Shown one piece after another: positions 8,693-17,484 of a DNA stretch of 64,000 nucleotides (positions within the stretch are counted from its first letter, which is position 1; each line of letters starts with the position of its first letter). The stretch spans positions 124,001 to 188,000 of the forward strand of contig NZ_CP040932.1 in the NCBI RefSeq assembly GCF_006351965.1, written 5' to 3'. The DNA is from Oceanicola sp. D3. GTDB taxonomy: Bacteria > Pseudomonadota > Alphaproteobacteria > Rhodobacterales > Rhodobacteraceae. A program made the position numbers and the translations under genes. The notes under the pieces were generated by a model. It made no database searches. It was not told the origin of the DNA and was given only the letters and a program-made list of their open reading frames with translations.

Positions 8693-9706
8693 ATGAAGAA
8701 ACTCGTCGCAACAACTGCGCTCGCACTCTGCGCCATGTCCGGCACCGCGATGGCCCAAGACATCGGCGCTTGCCTGATCACCAAGACCGACACCAACCCG
8801 TTTTTCGTTAAGATGCGCGAGGGCGCCGAGGCCAAGGCCGCCGAGCTGGGCGTCACGCTCAACAGCTATGCCGGCAAGGTTGACGGCGACCATGAAACGC
8901 AAGTGGCCGCCATCGAAACCTGCATCGCCAACGGCGCCAAGGGCATTCTGCTCACCGCCTCCGACACCAGCTCCATTGTGCCCGCCGTTCAGCAGGCGCG
9001 CGATGCGGGCCTTGTGGTGATCGCGCTCGACACGCCGCTCGACCCGATCGACGCTGCCGACATGACCTTTGCCACCGACAACTTCCTCGCCGGTGAGCTG
9101 ATTGGCCAATGGGCCGCCGCCACGCTGGGCGACGAGGCCGCCAACGCCAAGATCGCCATGCTCGACCTTGCCGTCAGCCAGCCCACCGTTGGCGTGCTGC
9201 GCGACCAGGGCTTCCTGCAGGGCTTCGGCATCGAGCTGGGTGACCCGAATAAGTGGGGCGACGAGGAAGACCCGCGCATCGTCGGCAATGACGTGACCGC
9301 CGGCAACGAAGAAGGTGGCCGCAAGGCGATGGAGAACCTTCTGGCGACCGACCCCGAGATCAACGTGGTGTACACCATCAACGAGCCTGCCGCTGCCGGT
9401 GCCTATGAGGCGCTCAAGTCGATTGGCCGCGAAAACGACGTGCTGATCGTTTCGGTTGACGGCGGCTGCCCCGGTGTGGCCAACGTGAAAGACGGTGTGA
9501 TTGGTGCGACCTCGCAGCAATACCCGCTGCTGATGGCCTCCAAGGGCATCGAAGCCATCGTCGCCTTCGCCAAGGACGGCACCAAGCCGGCCAACACGCC
9601 CGGCAAGGACTTCTTCGATACCGGCGTCGCGCTCGTGACCGACAAGCCTGCCGAGGGCGTCGAGAGCATCGACACCGACGAGGGCAACGAGCTCTGCTGG
9701 GGCTGA
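8693..9706 (+). CDS. frcB: Fructose-type sugar ABC transporter periplasmic binding protein (FrcB)
   Basis: This 337-aa member of the Peripla_BP_4 (ribose/fructose) class has a signal peptide ([21 protein letters not shown], cleaved before QDIGA). The mature start [22 protein letters not shown] is the sugar-binding signature region of this class, and GVVENVK-like turns near the C-terminus ([22 protein letters not shown]) also fit. The start is fixed by AGGGAGGAAATC. It is the first gene of frcBCAK and close in type to the S. meliloti high-affinity fructose/mannose/ribose binder. Fructose is the likely but unproved ligand. Confidence 0.88.
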   Translation: MKKLVATTALALCAMSGTAMAQDIGACLITKTDTNPFFVKMREGAEAKAAELGVTLNSYAGKVDGDHETQVAAIETCIANGAKGILLTASDTSSIVPAVQQARDAGLVVIALDTPLDPIDAADMTFATDNFLAGELIGQWAAATLGDEAANAKIAMLDLAVSQPTVGVLRDQGFLQGFGIELGDPNKWGDEEDPRIVGNDVTAGNEEGGRKAMENLLATDPEINVVYTINEPAAAGAYEALKSIGRENDVLIVSVDGGCPGVANVKDGVIGATSQQYPLLMASKGIEAIVAFAKDGTKPANTPGKDFFDTGVALVTDKPAEGVESIDTDEGNELCWG

Positions 9707-9736
9707 CCCGGCCCAACGCCAAGTGAATCACGAACG

Positions 9737-9754
9737 GGGCGGGCCTATCCGCCC
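9737..9754 (+). terminator. Stem-loop after frcB
   Basis: GGGCGG-GCCTAT-CCGCCC forms a 6-bp GC stem in the 89-bp gap between frcB and frcC. There is only a short TGTT tail, so it is more likely an RNA-stabilising or partial-termination hairpin that raises binding-protein mRNA over the permease mRNA. Confidence 0.4.
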
Positions 9755-9795
9755 TGTTCAAACCGGCGGGTGAGGCACCTGCCCCGGGGGGACAT

Positions 9796-10857
9796 ATGTC
9801 ACAATCTGATAACTACGAGGCCTCTGCCTCCAGCGCACCCAGCGAAGTTGCGTCTTTCGACGGGCACAACAAGAGCCTGATCGACCGGCTTCAGCACCAG
9901 TTGCACACCACGCCGGCGCTTGTGCCGCTCATCGTGCTTGTGCTGTCGATCATCGTTTTTGGCCTCACGCTTGGCGCAAGGTTCTTTTCGCCCTTCGCCC
10001 TCACGCTGATCCTGCAACAGGTGCAGATCGTCGGCATCGTGGCCGCCGCGCAGAGCCTTGTTATCCTCACAGCGGGCATCGACCTGAGCGTAGGTGCCAT
10101 TGCGGTGATCTCCTCGGTCATCATGGGGCAATTCACCTTTCGCTACGGCGTTCCGGTTGGCCTTTCCATCGTCGCCGGTCTCACCCTCGGCACCGCCATC
10201 GGCGCGCTGAACGGCTGGCTGGTGGCGCGGGTCAAGCTGCCGCCTTTCATCGTGACGCTCGGCATGTGGCAGATCGTGCTGGCGGCCAACTTCCTCTATT
10301 CGGCCAACGAAACCATCCGCAGCCAGGATATTGCCGAGGCGGCCCCCCTGCTTCAGCTGATGGGAGCCAAGTTCAGCGTGGGCGGTGCGGTGTTTACCGT
10401 TGGCGTGGTCTTCATGCTGATCCTCGTGCTGATCCTCGCCTATGTGCTGCGCCACACCGCTTGGGGCAGGCATGTTTATGCCGTGGGCGATGACCCGGAT
10501 GCGGCGGAGCTTTCGGGCGTGAACGTGCGGCGCACGCTGATCTCGGTCTATGCGCTCGCGGGCCTTATCTGTGCCTTCGCCGGATGGGCGCTGATTGGCC
10601 GGATCGGCTCGGTCTCTCCCACCTCGGGCCAGCTTTTGAACATCGAGAGCATCACCGCCGTGGTGATCGGGGGCATCTCGCTCTTCGGCGGGCGCGGCTC
10701 GATCCTTGGCACGCTCTTCGGGGCCCTGATCGTGGGTGTTTTCACCCTCGGGCTGCGGCTCGCCGGGGCCGATGCACAGTGGACCTACCTGCTTATCGGC
10801 ACTCTCATCATCGGCGCAGTGGCCGTCGACCAGTGGATCAGAAAGGTGGCAGCCTGA
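9796..10857 (+). CDS. frcC: Sugar ABC transporter permease (FrcC)
   Basis: This 353-aa inner-membrane permease of the RbsC/BPD_transp_2 family has about nine to ten hydrophobic helices. Family hallmarks are VTAGIDLSVGAI-like ILTAGIDLSVGAIAVISSV near residue 95, PPFIVTLGM near 150 and AVVIGGISLFGGRGSILGT near 290. It has a hydrophilic N-terminal tail of about 35 residues. Its stop overlaps the frcA start (TGATG), so the two subunits are translationally coupled. Confidence 0.9.
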   Translation: MSQSDNYEASASSAPSEVASFDGHNKSLIDRLQHQLHTTPALVPLIVLVLSIIVFGLTLGARFFSPFALTLILQQVQIVGIVAAAQSLVILTAGIDLSVGAIAVISSVIMGQFTFRYGVPVGLSIVAGLTLGTAIGALNGWLVARVKLPPFIVTLGMWQIVLAANFLYSANETIRSQDIAEAAPLLQLMGAKFSVGGAVFTVGVVFMLILVLILAYVLRHTAWGRHVYAVGDDPDAAELSGVNVRRTLISVYALAGLICAFAGWALIGRIGSVSPTSGQLLNIESITAVVIGGISLFGGRGSILGTLFGALIVGVFTLGLRLAGADAQWTYLLIGTLIIGAVAVDQWIRKVAA

Positions 10858-11627
10858 TGGAACCCATTCTCAAAGGCCGCGGCCTCACCAAGCGCTATGG
10901 CCGCGTGACCGCGCTCGACAATTGCGACTTTGACCTGATGCCGGGCGAGATCCTCGCCGTCATTGGCGACAACGGCGCAGGCAAGAGCTCTCTCATCAAG
11001 GCGGTGTCGGGGGCGGTGATCCCCGATGCGGGCACGGTGACGCTGGAGGGCAAAGAGGTAAACTTCTCCTCGCCGATCGACGCGCGGGAGGCGGGCATCG
11101 AAACTGTCTACCAGACGCTCGCCATGTCGCCCGCCCTGTCGATTGCCGACAACATGTTCATGGGCCGCGAAATCCGCCGCCCCGGCTGGCGCGGCAAACT
11201 CCTGCGCCAGCTTGACCGGCCCACGATGGAACGGATGGCCCGCGAAAAGCTCACCGAGCTTGGGCTGATGACGATCCAGAACATCAATCAGGCGGTGGAA
11301 ACCCTTTCGGGCGGCCAGCGTCAGGGTGTGGCCGTGGCCCGCGCTGCGGCCTTTGGCTCCAAGGTCATCATCCTCGATGAGCCCACCGCCGCGCTGGGTG
11401 TGAAGGAAAGCCGCCGCGTGCTGGAGCTGATCCAAGACGTGAAGTCGCGCGGCATCCCGATCATCCTCATCAGCCACAACATGCCCCATGTCTTTGAGGT
11501 GGCAGACCGTATCCACGTGCACCGGCTGGGCCGCAGGCTCTGCGTGATCGACCCGCGTGATTACACCATGTCAGACGCGGTGGCCTTCATGACCGGCGCA
11601 AAAGAGGCCCCTGCGGAAGCGGCATGA
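10857..11627 (+). CDS. frcA: Sugar ABC transporter ATP-binding protein (FrcA)
   Basis: This 256-aa single-domain ATPase energises FrcBC transport. Walker A is GDNGAGKSS, signature LSGGQRQG, Walker B VIILDEP and the switch His lies in LISHN. Ribose-type transporters often have a fused double ATPase; a single domain like this is typical of FrcA and related fructose/xylose systems. It starts at the ATG overlapping frcC's stop and overlaps frcK by 4 bp. Confidence 0.9.
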   Translation: MEPILKGRGLTKRYGRVTALDNCDFDLMPGEILAVIGDNGAGKSSLIKAVSGAVIPDAGTVTLEGKEVNFSSPIDAREAGIETVYQTLAMSPALSIADNMFMGREIRRPGWRGKLLRQLDRPTMERMAREKLTELGLMTIQNINQAVETLSGGQRQGVAVARAAAFGSKVIILDEPTAALGVKESRRVLELIQDVKSRGIPIILISHNMPHVFEVADRIHVHRLGRRLCVIDPRDYTMSDAVAFMTGAKEAPAEAA

Positions 11628-12259
11628 CACGCACCCTCGCGTCATTGCCCGCGTTGCAAGAGGCCGTTCTGGCCACCCCCAAGGCGGGCCGGCGCAGGGT
11701 GGTCGCCCTTGCGGGCGCACCGGCCAGTGGAAAATCGACGCTTGCAGACGCGCTTTGCACCTCGCTGAAAGAGGCCGGGGAGCGCGCGCAGGTGGTGCCG
11801 ATGGATGGCTTCCACCTGCATAACCCGATCCTCGTGGAGCGCGGGCTGCTTGCGCGAAAAGGCGCGCCGGAAACCTTTGATGCGCCCGGCTTCCTGCACC
11901 TCGTCCAGCGATTGCGCGATGAGGCGGAGGTGGCCTTTCCGCTCTTTGATCGCGCACGGGACATTGCGATTGCCGGGGCGGGGCTTGTGGATGAGGCCTG
12001 CGATACGGTGATCGTGGAGGGCAACTACCTGCTGTTTGACAGGCCGGTTTGGCGAGACCTCCGCCCGCACTGGGATTTGGCCGTGCGGATCGACGTCGAG
12101 ATTGCCACCCTGCGCGAGCGGCTGGTTGCCCGCTGGCACGATTATGGCCTCTCCGGCCCCGAAGCGACCGCGCGGGCAGAGGGCAACGACCTTGCCAATG
12201 CACAGCTGGTCGCGGAGGCCATGCTGCCTGCCGACATCACCGTGACAACAAGCGGATAG
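11624..12259 (+). CDS. frcK: P-loop kinase of the fructose operon (FrcK, uridine kinase/pantothenate kinase-like)
   Basis: This 211-aa cytoplasmic P-loop phosphotransferase has Walker A GAPASGKST near residue 31, then PMDGFHLHN as the substrate-binding motif of the uridine kinase/PanK fold, and VIVEGNYLLFD as the second conserved block. In S. meliloti the last gene of frcRBCAK encodes the same kind of protein, proposed as the sugar kinase but not well characterised. The ATGA overlap with frcA places it firmly in the operon. Phosphorylation of the imported sugar is inferred. Confidence 0.82.
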   Translation: MTRTLASLPALQEAVLATPKAGRRRVVALAGAPASGKSTLADALCTSLKEAGERAQVVPMDGFHLHNPILVERGLLARKGAPETFDAPGFLHLVQRLRDEAEVAFPLFDRARDIAIAGAGLVDEACDTVIVEGNYLLFDRPVWRDLRPHWDLAVRIDVEIATLRERLVARWHDYGLSGPEATARAEGNDLANAQLVAEAMLPADITVTTSG

Positions 12260-12367
12260 CCCAAAGCGGCCGGGAGATGGCCGACAATCCTTGCCCCCGT
12301 CATGCAATTCGGCTGGACCCTCCTGCGCTCCGGGGGTAGCCCGGATGTGTGATTGCGGGAGGGACCA

Positions 12368-13246
12368 GTGGACATTCGAGCAATTCTGATGGGGCTTTCA
12401 TTTGCCTTCATCTGGTCATCCGCCTTCACCTCGGCGCGGATCATCGTCACCTCGGCCCCGCCGCTCGCCGTCTCCTCCGTCCGGTTCTTTCTGGCGGGCT
12501 GCATTGCGCTGCTGATTGCGCGGGCGCTCGGCCAGAGCTTTAGCCTGACACGCGGCCAATGGCGGGCAACGGTGATCTTCGGGATATGCCAGAACGCGCT
12601 CTACCTCGGCCTGAACTTCATTGCGATGCAATGGGTGGAGGCAAGCTTTGCGGCCATCATCGCTTCTTCGATGCCGCTGCTGGTGGGCCTCATCGGCTGG
12701 GTGGCTCTGGGTGACAGGCTGCCGCGCATGGGGGTGCTCGGCCTCGTCATGGGCTTTGGCGGTGTGCTGCTGATCATGGGCGCGCGGCTGGAGGCGGGGG
12801 TGAGCCTTCCGGGAGTTGCGCTTTGCGTCACGGCGGCCTGCGCGCTGGCGGTGGCCACATTGGCACTGCGCGGCGCGAGCGGCGGCGGGGGCAACCTCAT
12901 GGTGGTCGTCGGCTACCAGATGCTGATTGGCGCGGCCTGCCTCGTGCTGCCCTCGATGCTGTTTGAAACCTGGGAATACACGCCGAGCACGGCGCTGACG
13001 CTGGCGTTCATCTACACTGTCTTCGTGCCCGGCCTGCTGGCCACGTGGATCTGGTTCAAGCTGGTCGGGCGGATCGGCGCGGTGAAGGCGGCCACCTTCC
13101 ACTTTCTCAACCCGTTCTTCGGGGTGCTGGTGGCGTGGATCTTCCTCGGCGAGCACATCGGGCCGCTGGATATTGCAGGCGTCGCGGTGATCGCGGTGGG
13201 CATCCTGCTGGTGCAACTGGCCAAGCAAAAGAAGGTGGAGGCGTAA
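12368..13246 (+). CDS. DMT-superfamily transporter (EamA family)
   Basis: This 292-aa inner-membrane protein carries two EamA repeats, each with about five helices: the first begins MGLSFAFIWSSAFTSARI, the second near GNLMVVVGYQMLIGAACLV and ends in the conserved FHFLNPFFGVLVAWIFLGE block. Such proteins usually export amino acids or other metabolites; the substrate cannot be told. I use GTG 12368 because GGGAGG precedes it and there is no in-frame ATG nearby. It stands alone, separated from frcK by about 110 bp. Confidence 0.85.
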   Translation: MDIRAILMGLSFAFIWSSAFTSARIIVTSAPPLAVSSVRFFLAGCIALLIARALGQSFSLTRGQWRATVIFGICQNALYLGLNFIAMQWVEASFAAIIASSMPLLVGLIGWVALGDRLPRMGVLGLVMGFGGVLLIMGARLEAGVSLPGVALCVTAACALAVATLALRGASGGGGNLMVVVGYQMLIGAACLVLPSMLFETWEYTPSTALTLAFIYTVFVPGLLATWIWFKLVGRIGAVKAATFHFLNPFFGVLVAWIFLGEHIGPLDIAGVAVIAVGILLVQLAKQKKVEA

Positions 13247-13269
13247 GGCGGGCCAGCGCCCGCCCTACG
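13247..13269 (+). repeat. Mini-hairpin repeat with CTACG tail, copy 1
   Basis: GGCGGGC-CAGC-GCCCGCC followed by CTACG lies directly after the stop of the DMT transporter gene. Two similar elements occur at 23564 and 48411. It may also act as a terminator, though there is no U-tract. Confidence 0.6.
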
Positions 13270-13275
13270 CTTTGC

Positions 13276-13875
13276 TCAGGCGTTGTCGCGGGCAGCCACG
13301 GCCTGCACCGCTGGGCGCGCCACCACACGGTCAAACCATGCTTCGATGGCGGGCCGCTTGGGCAACCAGTCGCGGTTCCACTGGTAGGGCGAGGCCATGA
13401 TGAGATCGGCGGCAGAAAAGCCGCTTTCGAGCAAGTAGTCCTGCCCATCGAGAGCGGTTTCGAGCCTTGCGATCATGGCCGGCATGTCACGATAGGTGGT
13501 CACCCAGATCGGATTGTCGGCCACCTCGCAGACCATGCCCATGATAAGCGGCTCTGCCACGCCTGCGTAATAGGACAGCCACATCAGAAAGGCACCACGA
13601 TCCGGGTGGCCGGGCGGCACAGCGGTTGGGGCCTCGGGGAAGAGCTCTGACAGCAGGGCGAGGATGGCGGCGCGTTCGGTGATGAGGCTGCCGTTCACCT
13701 CAAGCGCGGGCACCTTGCTCTCGGGGTGAGGGTTGGCCGCGTCAGGGCCACCGGTGCCATCCTGCCGGGGAACGGTGACGATTTTCGTCTCTATCTCGGC
13801 GGAAAGGCCCATTTCTTCGATCGCTATGGCAACCGTGCTGCTGCGCGAATTCGGGGCGTGGTAAAACTTGATCAT
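13276..13875 (-). CDS. Glutathione S-transferase family protein
   Basis: This 199-aa soluble protein has an N-terminal thioredoxin-like domain (MIKFYHAPNSRSSTVAIAIEE with SRSST at the usual catalytic position, then ESKVPALEVNG as the cis-Pro glutathione-binding loop). A helical C-terminal domain follows (SAADLIMASPYQWNRD). The class and substrate are unknown. It stands alone between the DMT gene and aroC, with its start at ATG 13875. Confidence 0.85.
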   Translation of the reverse strand: MIKFYHAPNSRSSTVAIAIEEMGLSAEIETKIVTVPRQDGTGGPDAANPHPESKVPALEVNGSLITERAAILALLSELFPEAPTAVPPGHPDRGAFLMWLSYYAGVAEPLIMGMVCEVADNPIWVTTYRDMPAMIARLETALDGQDYLLESGFSAADLIMASPYQWNRDWLPKRPAIEAWFDRVVARPAVQAVAARDNA

Positions 13876-13916
13876 CGGGAGTCTCCTGTTTCTGAAGGGA
13901 CCATAGCAGCCCCCCC

Positions 13917-13936
13917 CCTGACAGGGTGGTGTCAGG
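13917..13936 (-). terminator. GC-rich hairpin between aroC and GST gene
   Basis: CCTGACA-GGGTGG-TGTCAGG lies in the 91-bp gap downstream of aroC, flanked by C and G runs that lengthen the stem. A U-tract is missing, so termination is only a suggestion. Confidence 0.4.
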
Positions 13937-13966
13937 AGGGGTGGCAGGGGCCCTGTCAGGAGGCGA

Positions 13967-15070
13967 TCAGCCGATTTTGCCGGGCAAACCTTCGCCCACC
14001 TGCCCGCGATGCAGCAGGATGTGATCGAGTAGCACGCAGGCCATCATCGCCTCGCCCACCGGCACGGCGCGGATACCGACGCAGGGATCGTGGCGGCCTT
14101 TGGTGATGATCTCGGTCTCTTCACCCGCCTTGTTGATCGTCTTGCGGGGCTTGAGGATGGAAGACGTCGGCTTGACGGCGAAGCGCACCACAAGATCCTG
14201 CCCGGTGGAGATGCCGCCGAGGATGCCGCCCGCGTGGTTGGAGGAGTAAACCGGGCCACCCTGACTCATGGCGATCTCGTCGGCGTTGGCCTCGCCGGTG
14301 AGGCGGGCGGCGGCGAAACCGTCTCCGATCTCCACGCCTTTGACCGCGTTGATGCTCATCATGGCGGCGGCAAGGTCGGTATCCAGCTTGCCGTAGACTG
14401 GCGCGCCGAGGCCTGCGGGCGCGCCGCTGGCGACCACCTCGATGACCGCGCCCACCGAGTTGCCGGACTTGCGCAGCTCGTCGAGATAACCGGCCCAGTC
14501 TTCGGCGGCCTGCGCGTCGGGCGTCCAGAAGGGGTTGTTATCGATCTCGGCCATATCGTAGCGGGCCGGGTCGGCGGCGCGCTCGCCCATGCTCACCATG
14601 AAACCCTTGATCGAGAGGCCCGGCACCAGCTTGGCCAAGGCATTGCGCGCCAGCCCGCCTGCGGCCACTCGCGCGGCGGTTTCGCGGGCAGAGGAGCGCC
14701 CGCCGCCGCGATAGTCTCTAATTCCGTATTTCTGCCAATAGGTGATGTCGGCATGGCCGGGGCGAAACTTTTCGGCGATGTCGCCATAGTCCTTGGAGCG
14801 CTGGTCGGTGTTGCGGATCATCAGTTGCACCGGGGTGCCGGTGGTGACGCCCTCGAACACGCCAGAGAGAATCTCGACCTCATCGGCCTCGCGGCGCTGG
14901 GTGGTATACTTGTTCTGCCCGGGTTTGCGCTTGTCGAGCCAGACCTGGATCTGCTCTGCCGTGACCGGAATGCCGGGAGGACAGCCATCGACTGTGCATC
15001 CCAAGGCGGGTCCGTGGCTTTCGCCCCAGGTGGTGACGCGGAAGAGGTGGCCGAAGGTGTTGAGGCTCAT
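13967..15070 (-). CDS. aroC: Chorismate synthase
   Basis: AroC makes chorismate from EPSP in the last shikimate step, using reduced FMN. This 367-aa protein has the family signatures GESHGPALG (residues 16-24), FRPGHAD with [12 protein letters not shown], and [17 protein letters not shown] near the C-terminus. It is full length for the bacterial family. I choose ATG 15070 with AAAGGAG upstream rather than the longer frame reaching 15124. It is monocistronic as far as can be seen. Confidence 0.97.
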   Translation of the reverse strand: MSLNTFGHLFRVTTWGESHGPALGCTVDGCPPGIPVTAEQIQVWLDKRKPGQNKYTTQRREADEVEILSGVFEGVTTGTPVQLMIRNTDQRSKDYGDIAEKFRPGHADITYWQKYGIRDYRGGGRSSARETAARVAAGGLARNALAKLVPGLSIKGFMVSMGERAADPARYDMAEIDNNPFWTPDAQAAEDWAGYLDELRKSGNSVGAVIEVVASGAPAGLGAPVYGKLDTDLAAAMMSINAVKGVEIGDGFAAARLTGEANADEIAMSQGGPVYSSNHAGGILGGISTGQDLVVRFAVKPTSSILKPRKTINKAGEETEIITKGRHDPCVGIRAVPVGEAMMACVLLDHILLHRGQVGEGLPGKIG

Positions 15071-15133
15071 GTGCGCGGGCTCCTTTGGTCGCAAGGAGTT
15101 ATCCGCTGCGCCGCGCCCTGCCAAGGAGAATCA

Positions 15134-15233
15134 AATCGGCAGAAGCTCGGGACATACGATGATGACTGTGCCACCGCCCAGCTCTTTCAGAGGCCCCCGG
15201 TGGCACTGGGGGGATCCCGAGCTCCTGCCGATT
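15134..15233. repeat. 100-nt nested inverted repeat (possible structured RNA or cruciform)
   Basis: The outer arms 15134-15152 and 15215-15233 are 19 nt with one mismatch. Inside are a second 9-bp pair (GTGCCACCG 15168-15176 with 15198-15206) and a CTCT/AGAG tip, so the whole stretch can fold into one long hairpin. It lies in the 385-bp gap upstream of aroC and immediately follows the stop of a possible small minus-strand frame. Function is unknown. Confidence 0.6.
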
Positions 15234-15352
15234 CAGTTCAGCAACGAGTCCCCGGTAACCAAAAGGGGGCGATCGTAACCACACTGGTCTTCGCGAGGCG
15301 CTTGGAGCGCCTTCGTTATGTCGTTGGACATACCACCAAATCCGCCACCCAT
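15233..15352 (-). CDS. Possible small protein (39 aa), hypothetical
   Basis: A 39-codon frame starts ATG 15352 (MGGGFGGMSND) and ends RPLLVTGDSLLN. The composition looks protein-like and the stop abuts the 100-nt inverted repeat. No strong ribosome site is present; the second Met (MSND) follows GGTGG. I do not recognise a family. It could equally be noncoding leader sequence of aroC. Confidence 0.28.
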   Translation of the reverse strand: MGGGFGGMSNDITKALQAPREDQCGYDRPLLVTGDSLLN

Positions 15353-15424
15353 GTTGCCCGTTTGGCGACAATCGCCATCGAAGGCCCAAAATGTTGCAAA
15401 AGGGTGACGTTAGGTTAAGGAAGG

Positions 15425-15439
15425 TTAACTAACGGTTAA
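15425..15439. promoter_or_regulatory. CtrA-type box TTAA-N7-TTAA
   Basis: TTAACTAACGGTTAA matches the full binding consensus of the alphaproteobacterial master regulator CtrA. A further GGTTAAGG lies just upstream at 15413-15420, giving a short GGTTAA-rich tract. It is in the gap between aroC and the outer-membrane protein gene, both of which read leftward, so it would act on the aroC side. Binding is inferred from the motif only. Confidence 0.5.
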
Positions 15440-15455
15440 CGCGACATAAAAATGA

Positions 15456-16235
15456 TCATGGCAACGGCAGGTTGTGGGTGACCGCGCGCCGGGAGGAGAA
15501 CACCGGCAGCTCAGAGCGGCCCTGCGTAAGCGGGATCGTGAGGCCGACAGAAACCCAGTTTTCGCGCTCATCCAGCAAATCAAAGTGGTGCTGCCCGACA
15601 GCGACCGAGAGCAAAGCCGCACGGCCCGAGGTGCCGGCAGCGGGCAGATCAAGCCATGTGTCGAGCCCGAAGGCGAGGCGGTAAAAGTCTTGGTCCCCAC
15701 TGGCCATGTTCAGCGTGTCTTTTGAAAACGCCCCGTAGCCAGAGAACCGCCCCTGCCCGGTGTAGCTCACCCGCAGGCCCCGGTTGGTGGCATAACCATC
15801 CACGCCCAGTGCACCGCCACGGGTTTCGCCAAAATACAGCTCCGCGCCAAAGCCCGAAGGCAGGTGCACCGCGGCTTCCCCGCCAATGGCAAAGGCGGCG
15901 CCCCCTTCGGATTGAGAGCCGAGCCACAGGTAAGGGCCAACCGAGAACCCGTCGCCAAGCGGGCGTGTGGTGAGGTGAAAGAGCGCCTTTGCGGTGCTCA
16001 GGTCAGCCTCCCCCGCGCGGGCGGTGGACAGGGTAAGATCAATCCCGAGGTCAGCCCAGCCAAGCCCGTAGTCGGCATGGGCCGTGCCCGACAGCCGGTT
16101 GTATTGCTCCCCCCTAGGGAAGCCGCCGGTTTCCAACGACACCCCGGCAAAGCGAAAGCCGTTCGCCTCCTCTGCGTGGGCCGACAATGGCAAGGCAAAC
16201 GCAAAGGCAACAACTGTAGCGAGGCGGCGTAGCAT
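15456..16235 (-). CDS. Secreted/outer-membrane protein of unknown function
   Basis: This 259-aa protein has a clear signal peptide (MLRRLATVVAFAFALPLSAHAEE). The mature part alternates short hydrophobic and polar strands rich in Gly and aromatic residues, as in outer-membrane beta-barrels (for example FSVGPYLWLGSQSEGGAAFAI), with repeated G-Y/F-x turns. I do not recognise a named family with confidence. It is divergent from the TPP-riboswitch-controlled thi operon and the last gene before the aroC gap. Confidence 0.65.
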   Translation of the reverse strand: MLRRLATVVAFAFALPLSAHAEEANGFRFAGVSLETGGFPRGEQYNRLSGTAHADYGLGWADLGIDLTLSTARAGEADLSTAKALFHLTTRPLGDGFSVGPYLWLGSQSEGGAAFAIGGEAAVHLPSGFGAELYFGETRGGALGVDGYATNRGLRVSYTGQGRFSGYGAFSKDTLNMASGDQDFYRLAFGLDTWLDLPAAGTSGRAALLSVAVGQHHFDLLDERENWVSVGLTIPLTQGRSELPVFSSRRAVTHNLPLP

Positions 16236-16360
16236 GGCGGAAGTCTCCGTTGATCAGGCCCACAACATTAGGGCGGTCGCTTGAGAAGGAAACGGACAGC
16301 CGCGCATATTCCACAAGCGTGACCTGCTTGCCATCGCCCGGTGCGGCCCTATGGTGTGCC

Positions 16361-16464
16361 GCACCTCGGGGTGCCCTTGCAGAAGGGCTGAGATGTGGCC
16401 GCGCGCGCCATGAACCCGCTGAACCTGAACCGGCTAAAACCGGCGGAGGGAAGGTTTCGAGACA
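16361..16464 (+). ncRNA. TPP riboswitch (THI element)
   Basis: The conserved blocks are in order: CTCGGGGTGC, then GGCTGAGATG, ACCCGCTGAACCTGAAC, CCGGCGGAGGGAAGG and the closing CGAG (16458-16461), which pairs with CTCG (16365-16368) as helix P1. It sits 40 bp before thiB, so thiamine pyrophosphate should switch off thiBPQ. A hairpin just upstream (16340-16347 with 16358-16365) and one just downstream (TCGAG-ACAC-CTCGA) both compete for the P1 strands and are candidate switching partners. Confidence 0.92.
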
Positions 16465-16506
16465 CCTCGATTGCCCGCTCCGCCCGCATGCAATGGAGGA
16501 TGACCC

Positions 16507-17484
16507 ATGAAAGCCCCCCTCATCGCCGCGGGATTTGCCCTTGTCGCCAGCACGGCGGCAGCGGAAACCCTGACGGTCTACGCGCCCGATTACTTTGCCA
16601 GCGAATGGGGCCCCGGCCCCGCGATCAAGCAGGCCTTCGAGGCCGAGTGCGGCTGCGAGTTGGAGTTTGTCACCGGCGACGTGCTGCCACGCATCCTGCT
16701 GGAAGGCGACCGCTCGGAGGCCGATGTGGCCATCGGCCTGAGCCAGGATGAAATGGCCCGCGCCGCCGAATCGGGCCTGTTTGCACCGCACGGGCAAGAT
16801 GTTTCGGCCCTGACCATGCCGGTGACCTGGGAAGACAAAACCTTCCTCCCCTTCGACTGGAGCCACCTTGCCTTCATCTATGACAGCACCCGGATGGAAA
16901 CCCCGCCCGCGAGTTTCGAGGCGATGCTGGATATGGCTGATGACACCCGGATCGTGATTCAGGATCCGCGCGCCTCTGCCGCCGGGCTGGCGTTGGTGAT
17001 GTGGGTGCAGGCGCTTTACGGCGAAGAAGCCGGGGCGGCATGGGAGCGGCTTTCTCCCAAGATCCTCACCGTCACCAAGGGCTGGAGCGAGGCCTATGGG
17101 ATGTTCACCGAGGGCGAGGCCGACATGGTGCTGAGTTTCACCACCTCGCCCGCCTACCACATCGTTGCCGAGGGTGACGAAACCAAGCAGGCCGCGATCT
17201 TCGAGGAGGGGAACTATCTGTACGTTGAGCTCGCGGCCAAGCTGGCAGGCACCGAGCAGCCGGAACTGGCACAGAGCTTTATGGACTTTATCCTCAGTGA
17301 CGGGTTCCAGACGGCCATTCCGGAAGGCAACTGGAGCTTCCCGGCCAAGCTGGAAGAGGCCAAGTGGCCCGAGGCCTTCCGCAACCTGCCGGTGCCCGAC
17401 AAGGTGCTCTACGTCGATGCCGCAACGGCAGAGGCGATGAAGGCGGATGCGATAGAGACATGGCGGCAGGGGCTCAGCCAATAA
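16507..17484 (+). CDS. thiB: Thiamine ABC transporter substrate-binding protein
   Basis: ThiB is the periplasmic binder of thiamine and its phosphates. This 325-aa protein has a signal peptide (MKAPLIAAGFALVASTAAA before ETLTVYAPDYF), and its LTVYA-DYFASEWGPGPAIKQAFE start and LSFTTSPAYHIVAEGD block match the ThiB family. The start follows TGGAGGATGACCC. It is the first gene after the TPP riboswitch and overlaps thiP by 25 bp. Confidence 0.92.
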   Translation: MKAPLIAAGFALVASTAAAETLTVYAPDYFASEWGPGPAIKQAFEAECGCELEFVTGDVLPRILLEGDRSEADVAIGLSQDEMARAAESGLFAPHGQDVSALTMPVTWEDKTFLPFDWSHLAFIYDSTRMETPPASFEAMLDMADDTRIVIQDPRASAAGLALVMWVQALYGEEAGAAWERLSPKILTVTKGWSEAYGMFTEGEADMVLSFTTSPAYHIVAEGDETKQAAIFEEGNYLYVELAAKLAGTEQPELAQSFMDFILSDGFQTAIPEGNWSFPAKLEEAKWPEAFRNLPVPDKVLYVDAATAEAMKADAIETWRQGLSQ

